Below, one piece after another: positions 15,921 through 40,800 of a DNA stretch of 64,000 bases. The notes under the pieces were generated by a model. It worked only from the letters and a program-made list of their open reading frames with translations. It searched no databases and was not told where the DNA came from. The stretch covers positions 79,067,216 through 79,131,215 of the forward strand of contig NC_088171.1 of NCBI RefSeq assembly GCF_028769735.1. Direction: 5' to 3'. The stretch comes from Zonotrichia leucophrys gambelii (taxonomy: Eukaryota > Chordata > Aves > Passeriformes > Passerellidae). The first letter of the stretch is position 1. Each line of letters begins with the position of its first letter. The translations under genes were made by a program, and so were the position numbers.

Positions 15921-16053
15921 TGGAATGGAATGGAATGGAATGGAATGGAATGGAATGGAATAGAATAGAATAGAATAGAATAGAATAGAATAGAATAGAA
16001 TAGAATAGAATAGAATAGAATAGAATAGAATAGAATAGAATAGAATAGAATAG
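15921..16053. repeat. Composite pentanucleotide repeat (TGGAA)8(TAGAA)18
   Basis: Eight uninterrupted TGGAA units (15921-15960) switch cleanly at 15961 to eighteen uninterrupted TAGAA units ending at 16050, then a partial unit. No interruption is visible on either side of the switch. On the - strand it reads as TTCTA and TTCCA repeats, which produces a meaningless open frame of Ile-Leu-Phe-Tyr-Ser repeats. Purity of this length usually means a young, unstable array. An origin from a CR1-like ATTCTATG tail is possible but unproven. Confidence 0.98.
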
Positions 16054-16289
16054 GACTATTTTAGTTCCTGCCTGAGTAGGTTCAAGATCCATCTGGTAAG
16101 CACAAATGCCCCCAGCTCTTACCCTTTTTCTAGCTGCCAGCTATATTCAGCAGCTCTATGTGCCTCCCAAGCACTACAGTTTGTTTTGACCATCATATCT
16201 CTTATTCCACCACTGGTATGTGAGCCCTGTGCTATTTAGCTTTGCTCCCTGTTACAGTCATAAAAAATGCTTACAGTTATGGCTCACTA

Positions 16290-16339
16290 GCCAGGGATTA
16301 GATATTGCTAATGTGTGCCAGGGATTAGATATTGCTAAT
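16290..16339. repeat. 27-bp tandem duplication
   Basis: The 23-base string gccagggattagatattgc... occurs at 16290-16312 and again at 16317-16339, giving a 27-bp period. The copies are identical over the shared string, which suggests a recent local duplication. No function is inferred. Confidence 0.9.
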
Positions 16340-18227
16340 TTTATAAACTGAATCCTTGCATTCCAGTTAATATAATTCACTGATTTCAACTGGTCACTTC
16401 TTAAACATGTTTACATTTGAAGCTGTTTTATTGAGTCAGTGTTATAAATTTTGGCCCATTTGTACATTTGGCTCTCATATTTCTTTGCTTGGAATATTCC
16501 TTCATCCCCCAGAGCTGCTCTTCTAGTTGCTCACTTGCTTTTCTGCCAGTGCTGGTCAAAGTTTTTGCCTTTGCCAGCTGGATAAAAAGTTATTTTCTAG
16601 TCACACAGTATTTTATTTTAAGCTAGAATAGATTTTAAGAAAGTTTTAAGTGTAACTATCAGATTTCCAGGTGAAAGACATAACTGGATTTTCCATGTGG
16701 GACCTCTTATTCAAAGGAGATGTTTGGAACAATGGTTGGAAAACCTGTCAGCTAAGTTTCTTGCCTTTGCCTGGAAGTAGAGCCCTGCTGGGTTCAGAAC
16801 CTCTGAAATGCACTCGGCAGACACTGGGGAGAAAAAGAGGCTGTGCTTACCATGCTTTAAAGTCCTGAATTAAAGGACTGCACACAATCTTTCAGCTTTT
16901 TATGGTGACAGACTGCAAAATATTTTTTGGTATTTTAACTTGTCTATGCCTGAAAATATGCAAAGGCCACAGCAGAGACTGGCAGAGCGCCTGAGGGAAT
17001 GGAGTTAGTCAGATTCTAGCACCAATTGCCTGGGTGATGTTGCCAAATTTTATGTTCCAAGTTTCCTTTGAGCCTGTTTCAAGTCCTGATTATTTTGCTC
17101 TGACCCACAGATCCACAGCCTGCCTAGCAGGAAGAGGAGAAGGAATCCAGTGACAGGCGGCCTCCTAGGACCTGCAAGTGCTCCCCAGCAGCTGCAAGCC
17201 CATCACAGGCTGTCTACAAGAGACACAAATACAGGTCCCTGGTGCTTGGTGGATGAAAAAGAGAAAAAATAACACTTAGGGGACTAATTTTTTTCCCACA
17301 TGGTGTAAATATAGGGCTAAGGAAGATGACATGTCTGTCTGCCATGGATTGTCAAAGCCCAGGAAGAAACAGAAAACAAAAAGCCCAATGAAATAAGGAG
17401 TACCAAAAGGAAGAAAACAAGTGATGGTAGAAACACAGTGACCACGATGAATCACCACATTTCCAACTGTGATAGAGACTATTTGCAGTCTACACACAAA
17501 GCTCCTCACAAACAGTGGCCTCTACTCATGGAAAATATCAAACCAGAGCGTTTCACCCACCTGACTCATGCTTCATTGCTTCAGCACCAGCTTCCCACTG
17601 CTGCTTCCCTCCTGGGGCTCTCACAATCCCCACTGCCAGTGACTGGCGGAGCTAAACCACTTGAACTCACAGCTGCCAGCTCTGAGCCCCTCAGTCATCA
17701 CCCAGCCACATCCTTATGAAGGTCTGCAAAGTCCTCACCTGCAGCTCCTGTACTCCCCTGTACTGGTGGCAGTAACATCTGAGAACCAAGTTGCCCAAAG
17801 GGATTCAAAGCCATGTTCTCATCCTACTTCCAACGCTACTGTAAACTTGTACAGTATTCCTGGACTGGCTGTTTCAGATGTGATCTGGAATTCAATATTC
17901 TTTCTGCCTTCCTTGCCCTGGGCTACTTTGAGGGCAGCTAGTGCCACCAATTAGTCTCCTGGTGGGAAGGTCACTATGGAGCCAGGGTCTAAAGTGTCCT
18001 GTTATTTCAGAGACTGGCTTTTTGGTGGCTGTAAGAGAAGGGATTCAAGATGCTAAGCCTCTCTGCATACTTTTGATATCTTACTAAATTGCCAGCTTGA
18101 CAGTGGAGAAAAGTCATTTATATAACATTATGCTAACATACTGCATTTCTTAGTGTTGCTGGTAAGCCCTCCATACTAAGTGAGCCTTTTAACATCAGTG
18201 TCATGAAGAGTTTGCACATTTCCTTTG

Positions 18228-18253
18228 GCAATAAAACAGCATTGTTTTATTGC
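18228..18253. repeat. Perfect 10-bp inverted repeat, 6-nt loop
   Basis: gcaataaaac at 18228-18237 is followed, after agcatt, by its exact complement gttttattgc at 18244-18253. The next bases repeat the motif ttcactagttt several times. It may be a chance hairpin or a template-switch product in intron 2. Confidence 0.9.
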
Positions 18254-19506
18254 TTTTCACTAGTTTACAACACAACTTTTCACTAGTTTCACTAGTTTAC
18301 TGAGAAATAGTACACTGAGAAAGTTTATTTCCTTTTGAATGATTCTCAGTAGTTCCAGAAATTACAAGACAGCAGTTACTTTGAGGAAATATTCTCTGTG
18401 CTTTTTACTATCCCTGATTAAAACAACATGATGGATCATTGTCATCACCAGGAGAAAAAGGCTGGAACTTAAGTGTAGGTTAACTTTTGCAGTAATCTGT
18501 GGCAGATTGGATGGCCAAGACACTTGAGTGATATGTTTTGTGCCCATTTATTGCTGTCAGGCTGCTGAATGTGGGCCACAGATTGCAAAGGGCAACACTT
18601 CAGCAGTTCCTGGCAATTCCACTGATACTTTTGAACTTCCCAGATGCATGGTCACTGCATGTACATTAAAAATCTCAATAGGAATTGAGACATAGGTGTA
18701 ATCCTAGCAATTCCAGTGTAACACTACTGGAATTTTCCAGAGACTAGGAATTACAGAGTGGATTGTAGCAAGCTGAGGTATTTCTTTTACTCAGTCTTGT
18801 TCCAACAAGATCACTATTCTGGGGTATATGAAACATTTTGCCTTGGAAAAAAGGGACAGCACAGAAACACAAATCAGAATATATCTGGGCTTGCTGCTTT
18901 TTCCATCCTCCTCCTCTCTAAATAAAAGTAAAATTTTATTCATTAAAAATTTGTCCTACTTCAGCATGGTCATTGCTAAAGCAGTAACATGCTTCCCTGG
19001 CTGCCCCCACCCTTTTCCCACAACAGGGGCAGTTGCTTTTCAACAAGCTACTCAGGACAAAAGAAGAAAGCACTTTTGGATAGCATTGATTGTGTCTCAG
19101 TTAAAACAGGATAATTTTGAGACTTACAAAATGTTGGCTTATATGAAGATATTTCAGATACTAAAAGTCATTCATAGATTTGGGAAAATCTATGTAATGC
19201 AATTTTGGAGTTAGACCTGAGCACAGAAAAATATGATTGCAGTAATCAGTCTTCACTGAGATGCTCCTAAGCTGTTTTGGTTTTCTTTAATTTATGTATT
19301 ACTATAATAAGCAAAGAAGAAAAATCTCAAGACCTTAAACACTCATCTGAGCTTTCACATGGGAAAATAGAGGCTTTCTCTTCTGTTTTACATTCAAGCT
19401 AACCAATGACATAAGGAAATCTGTATACCCTGTGGCATCTCCAAATGAAGATTTGCTATTGGTTTTTCACATTGGTATTTTCCTATCTGCCCAAATCCCT
19501 TAGTTG

Positions 19507-19645
19507 AACAAATTAGCTCAGTGCATTAAGCATGGTGCTAATAACACCAAGGTTGTGGGTTTGGTCCCTGTACAGGCCATTCACTAAAGAGTTGGACTTT
19601 TTGGTCCTTGTGTGTCTGTTTCAACTCAGAACATTCTGTGGTTGA
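19507..19645 (+). repeat. tRNA-Ile-derived SINE, copy 1 (TguSINE1-like)
   Basis: The head matches a tRNA-Ile(AAU) gene: tagctcag for the D-arm region and box A, then ggtgctaataacaccaagg covering the anticodon arm with anticodon AAT at 19540-19542, then ggttgtgggtttggtccctg for the T arm and box B, and aggcca. After that comes a tail with gttggacttt, ggtccttgtg and aactcagaacattctgtggtt, resembling CR1 3' ends. A tRNA head joined to a CR1-like tail is the structure of the passerine SINE TguSINE1. The T-arm C-to-T changes and the attached tail show it is a retroposon, not a functional tRNA gene. Ends are approximate and target-site duplications were not resolved. Confidence 0.82.
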
Positions 19646-20128
19646 GAAACTCATGAGCATCCGTTTGGCCATGTGAACCATCTTTCTGACAAGCAGCAGA
19701 ATAGATTTGTTACTTCTCAAGTTTCCAAGTTCATTTTTAAAACTGGCAGGAAAGTATGTAAATGGAATGTGTCTAGAAAGAACACACTTTACCCAAAATC
19801 GTGTTTTGGATTTTTTTTCTTCCAGTAAAGCTATTTTTGATATATGTAGCTCCATGTCTGGAAGTAAATGGTGTCACTTCCTCTGAGAGTTTTTTCTTTG
19901 TGATTTAAGTAGCAGTCGGCTCCAAAATAACTACGGTAGAGGTATTTGTCTGAGATTGCTGGCATCATTAAGAGTGTGTTGTTTTAAGGGTGTCTGAAGT
20001 TTGTGTGGTAGTAATTGGCTTGCTAGAGAAATCCGTGTAGGGACCAGGAGTTCCAATTAGGTGTACAGTTTTCAGTGTCATTTCTTGACCTTCTGGGTCT
20101 TAAAACTCAGCTGGAAAAACCAAAAGCT

Positions 20129-20149
20129 AATTCTTGCTAAGCAAGAATT
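20129..20149. repeat. Perfect 10-bp palindrome, 1-nt centre
   Basis: aattcttgct at 20129-20138 is followed, after a single a, by agcaagaatt at 20140-20149. The arms match exactly. It is a local inverted duplication in intron 2 with no assigned role. Confidence 0.9.
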
Positions 20150-22242
20150 CCTGCTTAGCCTCTGTAGCAAATCTGATCCTTAGACATAGCAAAACAAATG
20201 AGGTACTAGAGAAGAGCAAACAAGCAGCTTGTCTTGACTTTTCTGTTTTAGTTGAAATGATGCAAGAAGTGGGAAGTGCCATCTGCTTTAGATTCATGTA
20301 ATACTCTCTGGCTCTGTTGTCTGTGTTATTAATTTTGTACTATTCTTCATAATAAGTTTGTAAGGTTGGCCAAGGTTAAGTTCTAATTGCATCAGCAATT
20401 GCTTGATTCATGGCTCAGTGACACATGCCTGTATGTTTGTCAGTGAATCTCAGCTTGCTAAATCCTTCTTTGTGAGGGCAGAAATATTCATGGATATCAG
20501 GGAAAGTGATTGTGTGCTTTCACTGACATATGAAATAGTTGACTATTTTGAAAATAATGTTTTAAGTTCAACCATTACATATTTAAAACCAAAATCACAT
20601 TAAAAAATGCAGTTAAACTTTTTTTTGATGGGGAGAGGAAAAAGAAAATCTTTCATGAGTACAGAGTTCAGTGCTGATATCCCTAGAAACCTTAAAAATG
20701 TGGTGCTATGAGTTGTAATGGCATAAGTGCCTTGAGAATGCCCTGCCAATAAACTATGACTCTTTTCTTAAAAGTGAGAGTAGTTCAGCCTCTGACCCTC
20801 TGATTCTGTGAATTTTTCTGTAATAGTAAATCAACCAAAAAAACTACCCACAATGGCCTTTAGAGACAAAAAGGTTACTGATTCCACAAGGACTTACCAT
20901 GCAAAAAACCCTTCGTAGCTTTCAAAACACCAAGTGAAGATTGGCACATGGCTATTCATGCAAAAATATAAAGAGGCTGTGCTTGGTGTTTGAACTACAA
21001 CAAGCACCTGAGCACTTAAGGGACTAAACTGCCTTAGAACTGAAGAAAAGTTGGAGTCCTGGTATAAAATTCTTCCCCAACCCTCTTCAAAAGGAAACAA
21101 GACTTGGAGTGCCTCAGGAAGATGGCTAAGCAACTTGGGATTTACTCAGTCAATTTGGAGACTGTGAGTCTAACAGTTATAGTTCAGGTGGAAGACATAT
21201 AGATCGGGAACAGCATAGGGAAAGGAGGAGTTTTAAACATTTTTAGCATCTTTTGGGCAGTTCTGGTTATCTGGAATGAGGCTTGTGTTTGTTCACAGTG
21301 CTGTCATATCACCTTCTTTTATTTTACTATCTTGTTTACACTGTTTTATTTGGACTCAAAGATTCTTTCAAGTTCTGTAAATCATTTAACTGCTGTATCT
21401 CTAAGCCATCACAAAACAATGGCAACCTAAACTCCTCTTTAATTGCTTCCAAATATTGTTTACAAGTTATGAAAGGCAGTTTTAGGCTAAGAGGATTGAA
21501 TTTGATGACTAATGTTAGTGTTTGTCAATCAAGTTATGAGACCTGCATGCATGAAAAGGATCTCTCCTGAAATACCCTATATGAAGATTTGTACAAAGAT
21601 AATAGGGTTTTTATAAATGGAAAACTAGATAGATGTTCACATTTGAAATAATTAACTTAGAAAATACACAGGTAGGAGAGAACTGAAATAAGGTTCCCCA
21701 GACACAAATAATTCTGCCATTACTTGCCTTGGGGGAGATTGGCTTTACAGCCTAATAATTCTTTTAACAACTATTGCAAGTGTATAGAGGAAATCAAGTA
21801 ATGATGTGCAGGTCTAGAACATAGTTTATAAAAAGTTAAAAATTATTTGTATTATTTACCTCTGCGTATTATATTTGTCTCCATAGTTCAGACCCCAGTC
21901 ACAGCCTTTGTTATTCCTGGTTATTGGGAGAACACTGAGGTTTTTAAACAGCTGGATAACATGGGTACAAACAGAACTGTAAGCAGTTCTGCAGAGAGCT
22001 GTGTGGGGACTTCCCATGTCTGTGCAGCCTTCAACCCAACACTCTGAGAAGAGAGGCCTGGAAAGAGAGAGTTGTCCAACACTGAAAGTTGTCTTGGGTT
22101 GAAACAGAATGGCGAAGAACACACCGGCAATCAGGAGTGGGAACCCCCTGATTTCCAGAGGTGCCCTGTTCTGACCTGTGGCTCTGGAGGTGCTGGCTCT
22201 AGATAAGGAAGGAATTCAGGCAGGTCAAGGCTGCCCAGGGGC

Positions 22243-22303
22243 TGCACAGCAAAGCACAGTGTCCTGACAGTCACAGTGCACAGCAAAGCACAGTGTCCTG
22301 GCA
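22243..22303. repeat. 34-bp tandem duplication
   Basis: tgcacagcaaagcacagtgt begins at 22243 and again at 22277, giving a 34-bp period with one visible difference near the end (cctgacag versus cctggcag). It lies in a somewhat GC-richer block (about 22090-22350) of intron 2 that I could not assign to a repeat family. Confidence 0.88.
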
Positions 22304-22741
22304 GAGGTGATCATCAGGCAGAGTAAGGGAGAGACATAATGAGTGTGATTTGTTGCATGCCATCACAAATCACAGTATGCTTTTACAGCTTTGGGCAGGT
22401 TTACAGGTAATGTCATGAGAATGCAGTGATAATAGATGGTTTCAGCATTTATAAGGCACTAAATCCCATGAAATACACAATGCCTGGTGAAAAAGCTTTT
22501 CTAATAAAGAGCCTTGATTTAATGAAGGAGCAGTAGATTTTCTGGAGTATCAGTGTGTTCATTTAGCAAACAGATGTGGCACTTACTATACTCACTCCCA
22601 ACCCAGCCATTTGTTATCATGCCTCTGCCAAAGGTTACTTTAAAAAGAACCATGAGAGCGCTTCTTAGTCATAAACAGCAGCTGGTGAGGCTGCAGTATC
22701 TGAAGCCCTTGCAGCTGCTTGCTAAGTGGATGTGTGTCTGA

Positions 22742-34191
<11,450 letters not shown>

Positions 34192-37100
34192 TAAGAAAGG
34201 TGAGTTGTCTTGTCTTGTGAAGCTGTGTTGCTTTTATCTGGAGAAGGGAGTGTGATCATAGTATTGGAGTAACAAGAAAATCAGTTGTCATTAGCTCAGG
34301 CTAGATATCAAAAAAGTTGGAGTTACTCCACTTTATTTTCACTACTTTTCATTTCAAATCAGCCTCCTATGCAAAAAAGATATCAGAGACCCGCTTTTCT
34401 TTTCATCTCTGTTTCTTTTTTAAAATGAACAAAACTTCATGTAGCCAATGTGTCAGGAAGACAAAAGAATGCATTTGTATCACATGCAGTGGGATGGCAG
34501 CCTGTCCCTGGGCATTTTTCATGTACTGTGAATGGTGAGAAAGGGAGCATGGATTGACCCTGCAGTAGCTGCTCCCTGCTGCCTCTCCTGGCACTGGGTT
34601 TTCATGTGGGGGTACTTTGGTGCACATTTGTTCTGTTTGCTCTCAAAATTAACTAAAAAGGGCAATCTCAGAGATGGTACTGACACTGACTAAAGGATCT
34701 AAATCTGTGTCATTTCATGGGGATAGTTTTCAGGGAGAAATAAATTTTGCTGAGCCTGCCATGTTTCAAAATGACCAATTTGCACATATAAATACATTGC
34801 ATTTTCCCCAAGAACACTGTTTCAGCAGTCTTCTTAGCAACACACAGGCAGTTGTGGAAGAAAACTGCAGCTGGTGGGAATAGCAAATAATGGAGCATTG
34901 CATGCTTTCCATGGGGTACCTGGGTGCTTTGGAATTCTCTTCTCCCTACATTCACAAATTCACTATTGAGTATGGGAGTGCTGACAGAATTTCTCTCTCC
35001 CCTCCATTTTAGTGTAGAACCTTTATGTCTGAATTGCAAGTGGTTTATGCATGAAGAGAAACTAATTTATGTCAAAGGAAATACAGCACACAAGCCAGAA
35101 ATGTTTGTAGCCATCTCCACCCCACCTGAGAATGCGGGATACAGAACTCTGTGTTATTTCACAGTTGAAAATGAAGCAGTTCAATCCATCCATGGCTGAA
35201 TTGCGTTTCTTCTGTTCTTTGTTTCCTATACTTTTTCCCTAAACAGCTACAACTGGCCACCATCAAAGACAGAATTGTATGAACCAATGTGGCATCTCCT
35301 CTGTCTTTTAGTTTCCTTAAGCTTGACCTTTTTTCATGTGGCTTAGAGACCAACAGCTCTTGCTCTAACTTGTATTTCCTACAGCAAGAAACAGACATAT
35401 GCCTCCAGTGAATTAGCCATTGTCTGGAGACTTTCCATGAGACTCTAGCTCTCGTTATCTACCATCACATGCCTTGAGGTTTCCTTTTGTGTCCTGTTCC
35501 AGACCAAAGTCATGTTCTCTAGAGTTGGAGCCTCCCTCAAAGTCTGTGTGTTGTTACAGATCCACAAAGGGGAAAGCTTTCCTTATCCTAAATTGTTCTG
35601 AGAATGCTATTTCAATCTCAAGAGTTTTCTCTGAACTGACTGTATTATTAATCCCCCATGATATTTATCAGGTTACTCTGATTCTGATATATTACAAGCT
35701 TTTCACATTACCATCACTATCCTCTTAAAAGTAATTTTTAATCACCTCAATTAGCTTTTGTTTTGTGACTTCCTGGGATTTTGTATCCAGAAGTTCTCAA
35801 TTTACTTTCAAGGGCAGTTCTTTCATGAGATCATCATGGGAGATTCTGCCCGCAATGGAATTCCAGAAACACTTTTGAGGTCCATAGCTTTTCCTGTCCC
35901 ATTTCTATTTTTGCCTGCTAGTGACAGATTCTTAGGATTGCTTGTCAACAGACAGAGCGGAAAAATAGACACGAGCTCTAAAGATTCAACTATACTCAAA
36001 GGCACAAGCCTGCAAATGCTTCAGCACCCAAACTCAGCAGATGTTGGGATGGCTCATGTTGATCTGTGCCACAGGCTCTAAGGAAGTAGATTTCAAATTT
36101 GTCTTTGTTTTGGCCAGGTGAGCTCCCATGGCCATTTGTGATAGCTGTGTTTTTATTCAGGGGCTCTACTTCAACAAATGGCAGTCAGACTAGTGGCATC
36201 ACCATTGGTACCATCTTGTTCGTTCAGGTCAGAGGGAAGGGCTCCCAGGCTGATAAGCCAAAACAAATCCAGTATTTAAACATGTAATGTAAAGGCATTT
36301 TCCAGTGGATGATCTGTAGAAGGATTCCAGTAGATGTAAAGATAAAGGAAGTCCATTAACCACTCGAAAAAATAATAGTGAAGCTTTAAGTACAAGCAGC
36401 AGCCCTGCAGGGAAGCACCTTCCCAATGTAAAACCTTGGGAAGCTTCCAATTATCAAAGACATGCTATTCCAATAAAACTGGGAGGAAAATGTCCTACCT
36501 CCTTCCACAGACTGGTCATGCCTGCACAAGAAGTACTGCAATCCTACTACTGCAACAGAAACACCTTGTCACTGTTGTTGGTAGTGACAGTATTAGGTCA
36601 GAGTAGAAAAAAAAAGGCACAGTTTTGTTAAGAAACATAACTTCATGGTTTGTTTAAATTCTCATGGGATCTGTCTGAAAGGCTACACCTGAGCCTTTCC
36701 AGGCTCACTTTGCAACATGCACATGTGCTCTGTCAAGGATGATCATAAGTACTGTCTCATGGCTTTGAAGCTGCTATTAATGCTAGGGTATTAAGGCTGC
36801 TTCTTCAAAAAATGAGAATTAGTTGTGTTGCTCAGTAAAAAATGTGTAGACAAGCTGTTTTATTTAAAGGCTTAAAGTAGAAGGCATTAAACTCCTGATA
36901 GGTAAGACAGCTGCTGTGATTAGTCACATTGATGTGGTTTTTGTTGTAAGTGGGGATTCCTTCCAAAGCCATGTTTTGTGACTGTGCAACTGAATGTGGA
37001 ATTTGTGTAGCAGAGGGAAGGGACTCAGCTGTAGAATTTTTTCCATACAAATAAAGGACCATTCTGATTTTAAAAAGTAAGTCATGCTCGGTAATTTGCA

Positions 37101-37621
37101 TGCAGTTTAAAGGGTGTCCATAATGCATTTGCCATTATCTGTTACTTCATTGCCAGTAGGCACTTTGGGAAAAATGCTTCTTTCCATATAGAAGCAAAGA
37201 TGGTGCTCCAAATGCCAATGCTGCTGCCATTGCAGGTTAGGCTGTTGAAGAACTAAACATTTTGGTTCAGTGCTGTTTAGATGGCCGTGCAGATCACCCT
37301 GAGGTTGCTGCACAGTTGTAAACTAAGGGAAGACATGGACCCAAGAGAAAAGTGGTACATCTGTAGCTCATATCCCTTTGGTTGTGGGATGTGTCAGCCT
37401 CAGTACACTGCAGAAATCCCAAAATAATTTGTCTGGGTGCTAATTTACTGCATTTCTCCACTGCAGCGAAGGTTTGTTCTGTCAGGGGAGACACTCCCTC
37501 ACATATGAGCTGTGCATAGAGGAGCAGGCTCTGTGAGGAGCAAGCTACTCAAAGGAATCCTGCCATACACAGGGGAGTAATAGCAAACAGGCTGTGTTTT
37601 AGCAAAATTCTATTTCATAGA

Positions 37622-37648
37622 ATTCTAAGAAATTTTATTTCTTAGAAT
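37622..37648. repeat. Perfect 12-bp inverted repeat, 3-nt loop
   Basis: attctaagaaat at 37622-37633 is followed, after ttt, by its exact complement atttcttagaat at 37637-37648. The arms are long for so small a loop and AT-rich. Likely a local inverted duplication; no function is assigned. Confidence 0.92.
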
Positions 37649-37740
37649 GCTGGTAGTGTCTCTGAGCTTGGATACCAGAGTGCAAAATTCAGGGATTTTT
37701 CCAAGGCAGACTGTGATGGGGAAGAGATACTGCCAAATTA

Positions 37741-37800
37741 CCTTTCTCTCTCTTTTTCTCTTTTTCTGTCTTTTTTTTTTTCTTTTCAATTTTCTCCCCA
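37741..37800 (+). repeat. Pyrimidine-rich low-complexity tract
   Basis: About 60 bases of nearly pure C/T (tttctctctctttttctc and similar, with a run of T) within intron 8. It resembles a strong polypyrimidine tract, but the first AG downstream does not lead into a recognisable exon, so I treat it as simple sequence. Confidence 0.85.
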
Positions 37801-40800
37801 TTTCCCAGCTGAGCTGTTTTTTAAGCCTTCTGTGATGACACAGAAGTTGCAGTCAGTTAAGATCCTTTTCCCTGGCTAATGTTAGCTGCTGGCCGCCACG
37901 TGATTAGTGTTTGGTCATCTGCCTCTGAACTGCAAGGCTTGGCAGGCTGATTTGACATCAGCTGTTAGTGCTGCTGTACAAAAGTGGCATTCCTGCAGCC
38001 ACTGCAGCCTCGTCTGTGTGGCCACAGCCGTGTCCTCTCACATGTCTGCGAGTGTGCCCTGAGCTGAGGGGCAGCCATCGATTGTGTAGGCAGCACTGGG
38101 AAATGGGACAGTCAGCTCTCCCAGGGGAATGGCAGCAGTAGCATTCATGTCTCAGAATCATGCTGGAAGGCAGGTCATGTCTTAGTTAATACTAGGTCTG
38201 AGCACCCTCATTTAGTAGCTGCCAGTGGGGTAAAAGCATGGCCAGCTCAGCATGGCTGAGTCACTGCTGGTCACTGCATGGGGAACACACAGGGTGCTGG
38301 TGAGAGAAAGCAGCTTCTCAGAGAGCACTGTGGAAGCTCCCCAGCCCACCAGCACTGAAAGTGACTCTGAATAGTCTGCACTTACTTGTTCATTTACAGC
38401 AGGGAAGGAGCAATCAGTTCTTACAGCAGTAGTTCGAGAACTGCAGTTTGGTTCAGCTTTGTCTCCCAGCAGCATCAGGTGGGACAGACCACAGTGGTTT
38501 TTGGGATACAGTTCCAAACACCAGCTCCTGTTGCTGCACGGTTCACGTTAGCTAAAGTGTTAGCAAGACATGTGGCCAGTTATCTTCATATTCTCTAGTG
38601 TTCTGTGGATTGCAACAGGTTTTCCCTTCCCCAGTAAGACAGGCTCAAGGTGCCAGGGTGACACGCTGTGTGCACCACACCATGTTCATCCATCTGTCAC
38701 CAAGCTCATGTACAGCAGGAGAGCTGCACAGTACCTCTGAGTTTTAACATGTGTTCTATTAGAAACAGCTCAAAGCTCTTTCCAGCTATTTAAAAGGAAT
38801 TTCAATCCTGCTTTGCTTTTTTTTTTAATGAACATATAGTTATGGACAATTGGGGAAGGTAGCATTTTTCATGAATAAACAGACTGATTAAGGGGAGAAG
38901 CTAATTATATAGAATACTGTTTTATATTTAATTAGTAAACACTGCTTAAGAAACAAAATCCATGGTTTTTTGATGTTCAGTTTTGCCCTGTGATTTTTCA
39001 TTCCTTTCTATTCCAAAAGAATAAAGATAAAAGATAGAGTGGAGAGAAGGTGTTCACATTTTCACTTATATCCGTGTGATTTATGTAAGATTTATAAATT
39101 TCATATTTACTTGTTATAAACATACTAATGAAAACTTTAAGTCTCTTTAAAAAATACATAAAAAGAACCATCACCATGAAGTTTCAATGAAATTGAAGGT
39201 TCAGGCACTTAAGCTGAACAGATTAATGTGCATTGTGTTGCAGTAACCAAATGCAAATTCCAGGTCACCTGCATTAGATTTAAATCTCAGTGAAAGTTTA
39301 AATGCAATATACTTAGGAGCAGACAGCTAGTCAGTTTACTGGCTGATATGCTTAACCCTGAGAGTTGAGTGTGTGTGTGTCAATACATGTCAAAATGTCA
39401 GCTACTTTACAGTCAGGGTTGGTTTATTGACTCCTCAATTATGTTGCTCCTAATGGAGGAGTCTAATGATAACTTCAAAATGTTTCTAATACTAGTAAAA
39501 TTATTTTCTATTTTACTTGTTAGGTAATCTCTTAGGTTCTAGAAATAAAAAGCTAGATTTTTTTTTTTTTTTTGTAAATAGAGTGCAGTGTTTAGATTCA
39601 TAACTTGTTCTTTTGGTGGAGGATTAAAAAGTACTGATTTCCAAGGGCTCCTGCTGATGAGCAACTCTAGTTTGAGGAGTTACTACTGGCAAGTGTTGTT
39701 TCTTTCATTTGCTGGTAGTTATCAGTCCCTTAGGAGGAGCAGCACACAGACATTTTGTCAGCTCTCCAGTGATAATAGCTTGTAGCACAGCAGCATAAAC
39801 TACCATCACTTGGCACTTGTATTCATCTCACAGATTAATGTATAATGTATGTACCTGATAAGCATGTCATCATAGTACCATTCTAAGTGAAGGTCTTATA
39901 TAATATCATAACCATCAGAAGGTTTAAGCTGCAGCATTTAACCTGTTTGCTTGTGTATCTTATATTTCCCCCCAACCATGGGCAAAAAAGAGGGACAGAT
40001 GCCGGGAACTATGGACTTGGAAGATTCAATAGAGGGACCCCATCTCCATCTGAAAACAGCAGGGTGAGGTCCAGAGTCACAGGGTTTCTCCTGCTGGATC
40101 CCTGTGATGAGATCAGTTTCAGCCTGAAGACTGGAGGAGGAAAGTCTTTGTTCCATTTGACAGGAGTTTACTGCAAGCCATCCCATCATTTTCCTAATTC
40201 TGAGTCATCATCTGCTTGGTTATGTTCTGATATTAATCATCAAGCACATAGGAGATAAGAAAACCCTGTTCAAGAACAAGGAAACCAGTGTAACAGGGAA
40301 AATTCCCTATATGAAAAAATGAGAGGCACAGAAGACAAGAGTCAGTAGTTGCTGCTTCTGCTTAATTCTGTTAGAGCAAGAGTCAAACACTGTGGAAGAG
40401 TAGCAGCTGTGTTTCATCCAGGCTGGAAAACCTTGTCTGATTAAAAGACAACTTGAGATGCCTGAGCTTTTGCTCTCTGCTTTGGATTTGGTTCTGCCAG
40501 AACTGCCAAGTAGGTACTGGCTGCTGCCTCTTCTGTCCAGTTTATCAGCAAGGCTCCACCAGCCAGTGAAATGTAGCACTGGCAGATAATACTGGAGTCA
40601 GAATGAATAAAGGCAGAATAGTCATACCAACTCAGTGTATTATTGCAACAGCATTGCCTTATTGATTTATTCCCTGATGCTGTGAAAACACTCCATACTC
40701 AATAGTTATTCAATTTCCAGTTGAAGTCAGCAAATCATATTTCCCAGCCTTAAGTCTGGCAGCTGATTTTTCCCATGAGGGACACCAAAGACTGTACAGT

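Noticed and set aside
15880..16092. 70-codon minus-strand frame rich in Ile-Leu-Phe-Tyr-Ser
   Set aside because: It is a direct translation of the pentanucleotide microsatellite.
19507..19580. Possible tRNA-Ile gene
   Set aside because: The head matches tRNA-Ile, but the T arm carries several substitutions, the acceptor stem is degraded, and the same CR1-like tail follows all three copies. It is a SINE.
20760..20830. Possible sense CR1 tail (ctctgattctgtgaat)
   Set aside because: Only one ATTCTGTG-like unit is present and the preceding sequence does not match CR1 closely enough.
37741..37800. Polypyrimidine tract of a cryptic exon in intron 8
   Set aside because: The sequence after the first downstream AG gives no frame compatible with exons 8 and 9 of ANKH.
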